From NCBI RefSeq assembly GCF_002572525.1, contig NZ_PDBS01000001.1, forward strand, positions 3,224,001-3,288,000: a stretch of 64,000 nt of DNA, in the 5' to 3' direction. The notes beneath the pieces were generated by a model. It was not told the DNA's origin. It did no database searches and was given only the letters and a program-made list of their open reading frames with translations. Positions 20,774 to 28,374 of this stretch are shown in pieces. How positions within the stretch are numbered: position 1 is the stretch's first letter; each line of letters opens with the position of its first letter. A program made the position numbers and the translations under genes. The DNA comes from Natrinema sp. CBA1119 (lineage in GTDB: Archaea; Halobacteriota; Halobacteria; Halobacteriales; Natrialbaceae).

Positions 20774-22030
20774 ATGAGCGGCGAGTCGGCCTCGGCGTCG
20801 GACGTCGTCAAGGCCATCCCCGGCGGTGAAACGATACACGGGGCGCTCTACAGATACGGGCTGGGAATCATGTTCGCTGCGAACGTGTTCGGAGCGGGGT
20901 CGGTCTATATCCTCGCCGACACGGGTGCGAACTTCGCGTACTCCCTGTTGTGGGTACTCCCGCTCGCGTTCTTCATCGATATCGCACTGCACGACATGAG
21001 CGCCCGACTCGCCGTCGCCGACGAACCACTCGCCGATTATATCCTCGACGCCGTTCCGATCGGGGGTCGACCGCTCCTCGTCGGGATCTCGCTGATGTCC
21101 GCGCTGTGGGCCGTGTCTAACTACGCCGTCGCCGGAGCGGTACTCGCCTGGCTCGTTCCGTTCTTCGACAACGTGCTTGTCGGCATCGTGCTCGCGGCCG
21201 GGTTCGGCATCGCCATCGTGCAGATGAAGGTCTACGATCGGATCGAAGCGGTGATCGCCGTGATGGTGTTCGCCGTCTTCGGTTCGTACGGCCTGCTCCT
21301 CGCGGGGCTCGACGTTCCGTGGCAATCCGTAGCGGCGGGGCTCCAGCCGGTGCTTGCGACCGACATCGGCTACCTCACTGCCGTCATCGCCCTGCTGGGG
21401 ACGACGGTCTACTGGCCGAACTTCTTCATCCAGTCGAGCATCCAGCCGACGAAGGAGTGGTCGAACATCTGGGATTACCGCCGAGACAACGCCGCCGGAA
21501 TCGCGACGACGCTCACCATCGGCAGCTTCGTGATGATCGTCTCGGCGGTCACCCTCTCCGAGGGGGCCATGACCCTGACAGGACCAGGCGTCCCGCTCGC
21601 GGAAATTATCGGCCAAGGCGCGCTCGTCCTGTTCATGGTCGCAGTCCTCTGTGCGACCATCACGTCGGCGACCGGGACGCTGTTCGGTGCCGGATTCATC
21701 ATTCCGCAGTCGCTCGGGCGACACACGGTCTTCGGTGATACCGCGTTCCGACGAACGGTCATCGCACTGGTCGTCCTCTCGGCTGCGACTGCCCTGCCGA
21801 TGCTGCTCTACACGGGGTTCGGCCCCGTCGAAATGGCGATCATCATGCCGGCCGTCAACGGCGCGATCGGGCTTCCCCTGACCGTCTTCGCCCTCATCGG
21901 TGCCGTGAACAGGTACTACGACATCGAGTGGTACGAGAACGCCGGGTTCCTGGCCGCGGGGATCGTCCTGCTGATCGGGAGCCTCATGACGGTCCAGTCG
22001 CTCTACGAGACGATCATCAACATCCTCTAA
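20774..22030 (+). CDS. Divergent Nramp-family metal ion transporter
   Basis: Integral membrane protein of 418 residues with about eleven helices. The first helix (ANVFGAGSVYILADTGANFAY, Asp49-Asn53) corresponds to the Nramp helix-1 DPGN unwound site. Helix 6 (TVYWPNFFIQSSIQPT, residues 211-226) corresponds to the MPHNxxLHS site. The canonical Met-Pro-His is replaced by Tyr-Trp-Pro-Asn, so the substrate may differ from Mn2+/Fe2+. GGTGATC precedes the ATG. Nramp-related aluminium and magnesium transporters show similar substitutions, so specificity is open. Confidence 0.72.
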   Translation: MSGESASASDVVKAIPGGETIHGALYRYGLGIMFAANVFGAGSVYILADTGANFAYSLLWVLPLAFFIDIALHDMSARLAVADEPLADYILDAVPIGGRPLLVGISLMSALWAVSNYAVAGAVLAWLVPFFDNVLVGIVLAAGFGIAIVQMKVYDRIEAVIAVMVFAVFGSYGLLLAGLDVPWQSVAAGLQPVLATDIGYLTAVIALLGTTVYWPNFFIQSSIQPTKEWSNIWDYRRDNAAGIATTLTIGSFVMIVSAVTLSEGAMTLTGPGVPLAEIIGQGALVLFMVAVLCATITSATGTLFGAGFIIPQSLGRHTVFGDTAFRRTVIALVVLSAATALPMLLYTGFGPVEMAIIMPAVNGAIGLPLTVFALIGAVNRYYDIEWYENAGFLAAGIVLLIGSLMTVQSLYETIINIL

Positions 22031-22295
22031 CCGGGGCGACTGTTCCGATCCGGCGGACGCGCGACGCTACGTTTCGGTCGACCCGAACCGGTACCGATCG
22101 GGTCGACCGGACGCTATCCTCGCGGTTACGGCTTCGACCGTCTCTCGATCCGGTGCGAAAACGCGAGTATTCTGGGTTCGGACGTTCGGACCCGAAGACA
22201 ATACTCCGCGATTTGCTCGGTAGCTGACCGAAAGAACTCGAAATCAGAAGAGTTAGTTCGATCGGCATAGACCACTGGATAACTCCTCTGGTTTA

Positions 22296-23075
22296 ATGCT
22301 CGGATTGCCCTTCGAACTCTCCCTGGTCCTGTTGCTCGTCTCGATCGCTTTCTTCTCGGGGATCGGCATCACCACCATCGGTCCGGGCGGAATCTTCGTG
22401 ACGATCGCGCTCTACTCGCTGACGTCGCTGCCCTCGAGCCAAGTCGCCGGCACCGCCCACGCCACGTTCGTCGTCACCGGACTCGTCGGGAGCGCCGCCT
22501 ACCTCCACTCCGGGGAGATGAACACCGGCGAGAGTCGAGCGATCGCGATCGTCCTCAGCGGCGCGAGTATCCTCGGCGCGCTCGTTGGCGCGTACGTCAA
22601 CACCTTCGTTCCGCGCTCCGTCTTCGGGCTCCTGCTCGGCGGCGTCGCGACGGCCGTCGGCGGGATCATCCTGTATCGCGAGCGCCGCGGGTTCAGCCCG
22701 ATCTACGATCTCGAGCCCCTGACTCGAGGCGGCCGGATCGTCCTGGCGGGACTCGGATTCGCCCTCGGCGTCTGCAGCGGCCTGCTGGGGATCGGCGGGC
22801 CGGTGCTGGCCGTGCCGGCGCTGGTACTGATCGGCGTTCCGATGTTGCTCGCGGTCGCGGTCGCACAGGTCCAGTCGATCTTCATCGCGACGTTCGCGGC
22901 GTCGGGCTATTTCCTGCAGGGAAATGTCCTCGTTCCGCTCGCGGTCGTCATCGGCGTGCCGCTCCTGTTCGGCGTCGTCGTCGGGTGGCGAGTCGCCCAC
23001 GCCATCGATCCCGAGCGGCTGAAGGTCGCGCTGGGTGTCGTCCTGCTGGGCGTCGGCCCCTATCTCGCCCTGTGA
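22296..23075 (+). CDS. TauE/SafE-family membrane exporter
   Basis: A 259-residue membrane protein with eight hydrophobic segments arranged as two repeated halves, GIGITTIGPGGIFVTIALY and GVCSGLLGIGGPVLAVPALVLIG. The G-x-G-G-(G/P) repeats are the TauE/SafE signature. The family exports sulfite, sulfoacetate or related anions. No sulfur genes are next to it, so the substrate is not indicated. The UspA gene follows after about 65 bp in the same direction. Confidence 0.88.
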   Translation: MLGLPFELSLVLLLVSIAFFSGIGITTIGPGGIFVTIALYSLTSLPSSQVAGTAHATFVVTGLVGSAAYLHSGEMNTGESRAIAIVLSGASILGALVGAYVNTFVPRSVFGLLLGGVATAVGGIILYRERRGFSPIYDLEPLTRGGRIVLAGLGFALGVCSGLLGIGGPVLAVPALVLIGVPMLLAVAVAQVQSIFIATFAASGYFLQGNVLVPLAVVIGVPLLFGVVVGWRVAHAIDPERLKVALGVVLLGVGPYLAL

Positions 23076-23141
23076 GCGTCGGCCCGTCACGTCGCAGTGA
23101 ACCAGACTGAAGGCGACGCGCGTGGACGTCGACACATCCCC

Positions 23142-23570
23142 ATGTCACCGCGGATCCTCGTCCCGTTCGACGACTCCGAGCCCGCTCGCGACGCCCTCGA
23201 GTACGCGTTCGATCTGTTTCCCGACGGCGAGTTCGTCGCGCTGGCCGTCATCGACACCACCTCGTTGCCGTACATTCCGAACGTCGCGGACGACGCCGAG
23301 ATGAGCGACGACGCGCGAGCGCTGCTGGACGACGCCGCCGACCAGTTGGCCGCGGCCGAGGCCATCGCCGACGAGCGCGGCGTCGCCGTCGAAACGGGGA
23401 CGCGAATGGGAACACCGGCCCAGGAGATCCTCGAGTACGCCGAACGCGACCCCGTCGATCACGTCGTTATCGGCAGCCACGGCCGATCCGGTATCGAACG
23501 GATCCTGCTGGGCAGCGTCGCCGAGGTGGTCGTCAGACACTCGCCGGTGCCGGTGACGGTCGCTCGATGA
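23142..23570 (+). CDS. UspA-family universal stress protein
   Basis: A 142-residue single-domain protein. It starts RILVPFDDSEPARDALEYAF and ends with the ATP-binding motif GSHGRSGIERILLGSVAEVVVRHSPVPVTV, which has the G-2x-G-9x-G(S/T) pattern of ATP-binding Usp proteins. Met at MSPRILV is preferred; an earlier GTG would add 15 residues with no homology-like content. Stress role inferred from family. Confidence 0.92.
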   Translation: MSPRILVPFDDSEPARDALEYAFDLFPDGEFVALAVIDTTSLPYIPNVADDAEMSDDARALLDDAADQLAAAEAIADERGVAVETGTRMGTPAQEILEYAERDPVDHVVIGSHGRSGIERILLGSVAEVVVRHSPVPVTVAR

Positions 23571-23678
23571 CGGCGCTGTCGTGCCGTAACTGCTCCGTCG
23601 CATCGTCCGCCTCGAGGCCCTGCACACACGGGCCACGGACTCTTTGCGACGAGCGACCGAGATCGACTCGAGAGAACC

Positions 23679-24200
23679 ATGAGCGAGTACGACGGCACGG
23701 AAAACCCCGAGACGCCCTGGCGGGACGACGGCGCGTCCGAAGACGACGGCCGCGGCGACGACGAACTGACCGGGAGCGACCGAACGCCGTTCGAACCGAA
23801 CCCGGGCGAACGCGGGACGCGGCTCGCGGCGGCCGTGGGTCTGCTCGGGCTCGCGGTACTCGTTCAGGCCCTCGTCCTCGAGCTCGCCGCGAGCCAGTTC
23901 TGGAACGATGTCTTCGTCGGTGCGACGCTGCTCGTCGCCGGTGCGTACAACTACTATCGCCGATCGAACGAGGAGTTCGGGAGCATCGGCGTCGCGTCCC
24001 TCGTCGCCCTCCTCGGCCTGTGGCTCGTCGCCTCGCCGTTCCTGTTGGGGGCCGGGTCGGGCATCGCCGAGACCGCGAGCGACCTCGGCTTCTGGACCGA
24101 CGTCATCGTCGGATTGCTCGCGTTCGGGATCGGGTCGTACAGCGCCTATGCGATCCGCGATCGGCGTCGCCACGCGGACGTGCGGAGAACGGCGACGTGA
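23679..24200 (+). CDS. SPW-repeat membrane protein
   Basis: A 173-residue protein with a 50-residue acidic cytosolic N-terminus followed by four hydrophobic segments. FWNDVFVGATLLVAGAYNYYR and SIGVASLVALLGLWLVASPFLLG, then FWTDVIVGLLAFGIGSYSAY, repeat the W-N/T-D-V-x-V-G and WLxxxPF pattern of the SPW family. Function of the family is unknown. Confidence 0.78.
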   Translation: MSEYDGTENPETPWRDDGASEDDGRGDDELTGSDRTPFEPNPGERGTRLAAAVGLLGLAVLVQALVLELAASQFWNDVFVGATLLVAGAYNYYRRSNEEFGSIGVASLVALLGLWLVASPFLLGAGSGIAETASDLGFWTDVIVGLLAFGIGSYSAYAIRDRRRHADVRRTAT

Positions 24201-24301
24201 TCTCTCGCGACCCGACGCCACGGTCGCGTAACCGTCGGTTTCGGTGACTGTGGCACATTCCGGCAAAATCCACTTATCCCCCGTTCTGGTACGGTGATCC
24301 G

Positions 24302-25561
24302 ATGTTTCCGCTCGTCGCGATAGCACTCGCTGTCATCGGTGGCGTGGTGGTACTCGAGGTCGTGTCGTACCGAGCGCTCGAACGGATCCCCTCGGTGGCC
24401 ACCGAGGAGTTCCCCGAGATCGATCGAGAGTTACTGGGGAAGTTCAGTAGTTTCGACCCCGAACTCGGATGGGTGCCCCAGCCTAACCGGGAGAAACAGA
24501 AGGACACGGGGGATCACCTCCCGGGCGAGGAGGTCCGGACCACGGTCACGTACTCGACCGACGAGTACGCGAGTCGGGTCTGCCCGGCGAAGGAACGCGA
24601 TCCCGACGCCGACCACACGGTCTCGACCTACGGTGACTCCTACTGTTTCTGCCGGGAGGTCGACAACGACGAGACCTTTCAGAACTACCTCGCACGGGAA
24701 CTCGACACCCACGTCGCCAACTACGGCGGCGGCAACTACGGGATCGATCAGGCGCTCATGCGGCTCAAGCGCCAGTATCCCGACGACCCGACCGACCACG
24801 TCTTCATGGTCGTCACCGCCTCCTCGATCGCCCGCATCCTCAGCGTCTGGAAACACTACCAGGAGTTCGGCAACATTCTCGCGGTCAAACCCCGATACGT
24901 CCTCGAGGACGGCGACCTCGAGCGCGTCGAGAGCCCCGTCGACGAGAAGGAGGAGCTGCTCGACCTCGAGTCGAAGGCCGACTTCCTCCGGGAGTACGAC
25001 TTCCACTACGAGCACTGGTTCCGACCGCACTTCGCGACGCGGCCGTACACCGCGGACTTCCTCGAGAAGAACGAGCACCTCCGGTACGCCGGCTACACGG
25101 CCGGGAAGGAACTCGAGCGCCGTCTCGGCCGGTCGGTTCCGGGAATCGACTTCGACCTGGCCCAGACCCAGTCGGCGCTGCGGTTGGAGCGGCCTCGAGT
25201 GCGGTATCACGAGCGACTGTTCGATACCCACGAGGCCCTGTTCGACGCGCTCATCGAGGAGTTCGTCGACTACGCGGACGAGCAGGAGTTCGAGCCGACC
25301 TTCGTGATGGTTCAGCAGCTCCGGTACGCGAAGTACGAGTCCGAACACGGCCCGATCTACGGCGACTTGATGGACCGACTCGATGAGAAGTACGATGAAC
25401 TGACGACGATCGACATGGCGACCCACCTCTCGCCCGACGACGGCGATGTCGAGTCGCTGTACGTCGAGCGCGGGGAGGGGGGTCACTACAGTCCCGAAAC
25501 GAACGCCGAAATCGCGAACGTGCTGGCCGAGGTCGTCGAGCAGCGAGCAGTCGTGGAATGA
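24302..25561 (+). CDS. Membrane-anchored protein with SGNH-hydrolase-like GDS motif
   Basis: A 419-residue protein. One N-terminal helix (LVAIALAVIGGVVVLEVVSY) anchors the rest. Residues about 100-150 contain TYGDSYCFCREVDNDETFQNYLARELD and NYGGGNYGIDQALMRL, which correspond to blocks I and III of SGNH hydrolases (Gly-Asp-Ser nucleophile and the Gly-x-Asn loop). A His-containing block near GGHYSPETNAEIANVLAEVV could supply the catalytic His. These proteins are often linked to polysaccharide acylation. Its TGA overlaps the next ATG by 4 bp, so the following channel-like protein is probably made with it. Confidence 0.65.
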   Translation: MFPLVAIALAVIGGVVVLEVVSYRALERIPSVATEEFPEIDRELLGKFSSFDPELGWVPQPNREKQKDTGDHLPGEEVRTTVTYSTDEYASRVCPAKERDPDADHTVSTYGDSYCFCREVDNDETFQNYLARELDTHVANYGGGNYGIDQALMRLKRQYPDDPTDHVFMVVTASSIARILSVWKHYQEFGNILAVKPRYVLEDGDLERVESPVDEKEELLDLESKADFLREYDFHYEHWFRPHFATRPYTADFLEKNEHLRYAGYTAGKELERRLGRSVPGIDFDLAQTQSALRLERPRVRYHERLFDTHEALFDALIEEFVDYADEQEFEPTFVMVQQLRYAKYESEHGPIYGDLMDRLDEKYDELTTIDMATHLSPDDGDVESLYVERGEGGHYSPETNAEIANVLAEVVEQRAVVE

Positions 25562-26562
25562 ATCCCGTCTATCTCGTTGCCGGCATCGTGATCCTCGTCG
25601 GGGGGATCGTGGACATCCTCTGGACGACCCTCTGGGTCGACGGGGGCTCCGGTCCGATCTCCGGCCGACTGACGACGGTTATCTGGCGCGGTCTCCGGAT
25701 CGTAACGCGGGATCACAACAGGGCCCTCAGCCTCGCCGGGCCGATCATCCTCACCTTTACGCTCGCGATGTGGATCGGGCTCATCTGGATCGGCTGGACG
25801 CTCATCTTCGCGAGCGAGTCGATGGCCGTGGTGAACTCTCGCACCGGCGGCCCCGCCGACTGGTGGGGGCGGTTCTACTACGTCGCCTACACGATGTTCA
25901 CCGACGGTAACGGCGACTACACCCCGGTGTACGGCGGTGACGTCTGGGAGGTCGCCAGCGCGTTCACGACGGCTTCGGGCATGGCGTTCGTCACCCTCGG
26001 CGTCTCCTACGTGCTCACCGTGCTCGGGGCCGTCTCCGACAAACGCTCCTTCGCCAGCACCGTCACGGGGCTGGGGGACCGAAGCGAAGCGCTCGTCCGA
26101 ACGGGCTGGACCGGCGAGGACTTTCAGGGCCTCGAGCTGACCGTCGAGTCGCTCGCGTCGGAACTGAGCCTGCTCGCCGAACAGCACAAGTCCTATCCGA
26201 TCCTCCACTACTATCACAGCGAAGAGGGCGAGCAGGCCTCCGCCGTCGCCGTCCCCATCCTCGACGAAGCGCTCATGCTCTTTCGGTACGGGATTCCCGA
26301 CGAGCAGAGCCTCGATCCCGCGATCATCGCGAACGGCCGCTCGAGCGCACAGAGTTACCTCGAGACGCTCGACGAATCGTTCATCGAACCCGAGCCGGCG
26401 GTCCCGCGCGCGCCGGATCTCGGCCGGCTCCGGGAGGACGACATTCCGACCGTCTCCGACGAGGAGTTCGCCGAGGCCCTCGCGGAGCTGACCGACCGTC
26501 GCCGCCGCTTGCTCGCCGTGGTCGAAGCCGACGCCTGGGAGTGGCCGCCGCTCGAGGAGTGA
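25558..26562 (+). CDS. Two-helix K+-channel-like membrane protein with non-canonical filter
   Basis: A 334-residue protein. Hydrophobic segments lie at about 3-27, 58-86 and 127-151. Between the last two is FYYVAYTMFTDGNGDYTP, aligning with the K+-channel pore helix and filter, but TVGYGD is replaced by TDGNGD (Thr115-Asp120). The C-terminal 180 residues are cytosolic, acidic and helical (GLGDRSEALVRTGWTGEDFQ). Translationally coupled to the GDS-motif protein by ATGA. The channel fold is inferred from this short match and helix arrangement only. Confidence 0.62.
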   Translation: MNPVYLVAGIVILVGGIVDILWTTLWVDGGSGPISGRLTTVIWRGLRIVTRDHNRALSLAGPIILTFTLAMWIGLIWIGWTLIFASESMAVVNSRTGGPADWWGRFYYVAYTMFTDGNGDYTPVYGGDVWEVASAFTTASGMAFVTLGVSYVLTVLGAVSDKRSFASTVTGLGDRSEALVRTGWTGEDFQGLELTVESLASELSLLAEQHKSYPILHYYHSEEGEQASAVAVPILDEALMLFRYGIPDEQSLDPAIIANGRSSAQSYLETLDESFIEPEPAVPRAPDLGRLREDDIPTVSDEEFAEALAELTDRRRRLLAVVEADAWEWPPLEE

Positions 26563-26687
26563 GGCGGTCTGCCGTAGCCGTGTACCGGGCACACTCGCAT
26601 GGCGGGTCGTGGGTACACCGGAACGACGGATAGTCATCCGTCTGAGCAGGCTCGATATTCATTGCGCTCGGCATCCACGCACTCCGT

Positions 26688-28190
26688 ATGGAGGAGTACG
26701 ACTTTCTCGTCATCGGCTCCGGCTCCGGCCTCGACGTGGCGAACGCGGCGGCGAACCAGGGACAGTCGGTCGCGGTCGTCGAGAAGGGACGACTCGGCGG
26801 CACCTGTCTCAATCGCGGCTGTATCCCGTCGAAGATGCTGCTGTACCACGCCGACGTCATGGAGACGATCGAGCGCGCGGACGAGTTCGGGATCGATGCC
26901 ACGGTGACCGACGTCCGGTTCGCCGACATCGTCCGCGAGGTCAACGAGGACGTTCGCGGCAGTTCGGACTCGATCCGGCGCGGTCTCAGTTCGTCCGACC
27001 GCCACGACCTGTACGAGGCGGAGGGGCGGTTCGTCGACGACCGAACGCTCGAGCTCTCGGGCGGCGCGGCCGACGGCGAACGCGTTCGCGCGGACACCGT
27101 CCTCGTGGCGGCGGGTACGCGCCCGGCGATTCCGCCGATCGACGGTATCGAGACCGTCGACTACCTCACCAGTACCGAGGCACTCCAGCTGGAAACCGCG
27201 CCGGATCACCTCGTCATCGTCGGCGGCGGCTACATCGCCGCCGAATTGGCGCAGTTCTTCGGCACGTTCGGGAGCGACGTGTCGATCGTCGGCCGTCGAC
27301 CGAACCTGCTTCCGGATGCCGACGAGGAAGTGGCCGAAGCCCTCACCGAACGCTACGCCGACCGGTTCGACGTGTACACCGGCTACGAAGCGACCGCCGT
27401 CTCCGGAGACGCCGGTTCGATCACCGTCGAGGCACGTCCGTTCGCCGACGCGGGCGGCAGTGTCGCGAGTCCGGACGACCCCGTCTCAGTCACCGGCGAC
27501 GAACTGCTCGTCGCGGCCGGTCGGGTTCCGAACACCGATACGCTGAACGTCGAAGCCGCCGGTATCGAAACCGATCAGGCCGGATTCGTGCAGACAGACG
27601 AGTACCTCCGGACGACCGCCGAGGGCGTCTGGGCGCTCGGCGACATCGTCGGCGAGTACCTGCTGAAACACAACGCGAATCACGAGGCGCAGGCAGTCGC
27701 GCGCAATCTGTTCGGCGACGAACTCGAGCCGGTCGATTACTCCGCCATGCCCTTCGCCGTCTTCGTCTCGCCCGAGGTCGCCGGTGTCGGGCTGACCGAA
27801 CAGGAGCTACGCGCTACTGACCGCGAGTACGCGAAGCGAACCTACCGGTACGAGGAGACGGCCCGCGGCAGCGCGATGAAGGCCGAAGGGTTCGTCAAGC
27901 CGATCATCGACCTCGAGGGCGAGGTTCTGGGTTGTCACATCATCGGTCCCGAGGCGTCGAACCTGATTCAGGAGGTCGTCGTGGCGATGACCGCCGGCTC
28001 CGGGACGGTCCACGATATCCGGGAGTCGGTTCACATTCACCCCGCGCTCTCCGAAGTCGTTCAGCGCGCGTTCACCGGGCAGTTCACTCTCGGGGAGGGA
28101 GTCGACCATGACCACGTCCACGATCACGACCACGGCCATGACCACGTCCACGATCACGACCACGGCCATGACCACGACCACGATCAGTGA
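26688..28190 (+). CDS. Pyridine nucleotide-disulfide oxidoreductase (dihydrolipoyl dehydrogenase-like) with His/Asp-rich tail
   Basis: A 500-residue flavoprotein. The FAD fold (DFLVIGSGSGLDVANAA) is followed by the redox-active disulfide GGTCLNRGCIPSK, the NAD fold VIVGGGYIAAELAQFFG, the second FAD motif GVWALGDIVGEY and the dimer-interface catalytic motif HIHPALSEVVQ with His and Glu. These define the lipoamide dehydrogenase/mercuric reductase superfamily. The last 28 residues are almost only His, Asp and Val and end the protein, encoded by a perfect 30-bp duplication. No mercury-specific Cys pair is visible at the C-terminus. No 2-oxoacid dehydrogenase genes are adjacent. Confidence 0.88.
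   Translation: MEEYDFLVIGSGSGLDVANAAANQGQSVAVVEKGRLGGTCLNRGCIPSKMLLYHADVMETIERADEFGIDATVTDVRFADIVREVNEDVRGSSDSIRRGLSSSDRHDLYEAEGRFVDDRTLELSGGAADGERVRADTVLVAAGTRPAIPPIDGIETVDYLTSTEALQLETAPDHLVIVGGGYIAAELAQFFGTFGSDVSIVGRRPNLLPDADEEVAEALTERYADRFDVYTGYEATAVSGDAGSITVEARPFADAGGSVASPDDPVSVTGDELLVAAGRVPNTDTLNVEAAGIETDQAGFVQTDEYLRTTAEGVWALGDIVGEYLLKHNANHEAQAVARNLFGDELEPVDYSAMPFAVFVSPEVAGVGLTEQELRATDREYAKRTYRYEETARGSAMKAEGFVKPIIDLEGEVLGCHIIGPEASNLIQEVVVAMTAGSGTVHDIRESVHIHPALSEVVQRAFTGQFTLGEGVDHDHVHDHDHGHDHVHDHDHGHDHDHDQ
28111..28187 (+). repeat. Two exact 30-bp tandem repeats plus a partial third
   Basis: Positions 28111-28140 and 28141-28170 are identical, and a partial third unit runs to about 28187. 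Each unit encodes DHVHDHDHGH in the reading frame of the oxidoreductase tail. Identity of the copies implies recent duplication or slippage. Confidence 0.9.
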
Positions 28191-28342
28191 ATCGTCGCCT
28201 CCCGGCCATCGCCGTTCGCCGGTCAACGAAACCGGATTCGTTCGGCCCCGAGGCCCCGATTATGCTCCGCGATCGACTCCTCGAACGCGTCGAACCGACT
28301 GTCGGCGCTGCAACGAATTCACTTTCACTCCGGTAGCACACA

Positions 28343-28352
28343 TCTTTTAGCC
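28343..28352 (+). promoter_or_regulatory. top6B promoter (box A)
   Basis: CATCTTTTAG lies 25-32 bp before the top6B ATG, predicting a leaderless transcript. Assigned by spacing and sequence. Confidence 0.5.
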
Positions 28353-28374
28353 TCCCCGTTAGTAAGGGACAACG

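Noticed and set aside
28191..28374. Possible CRISPR-like array suggested by the 30-bp repeats before top6B
   Set aside because: The repeats are directly tandem, without spacers, and code for a protein tail in frame; no array.
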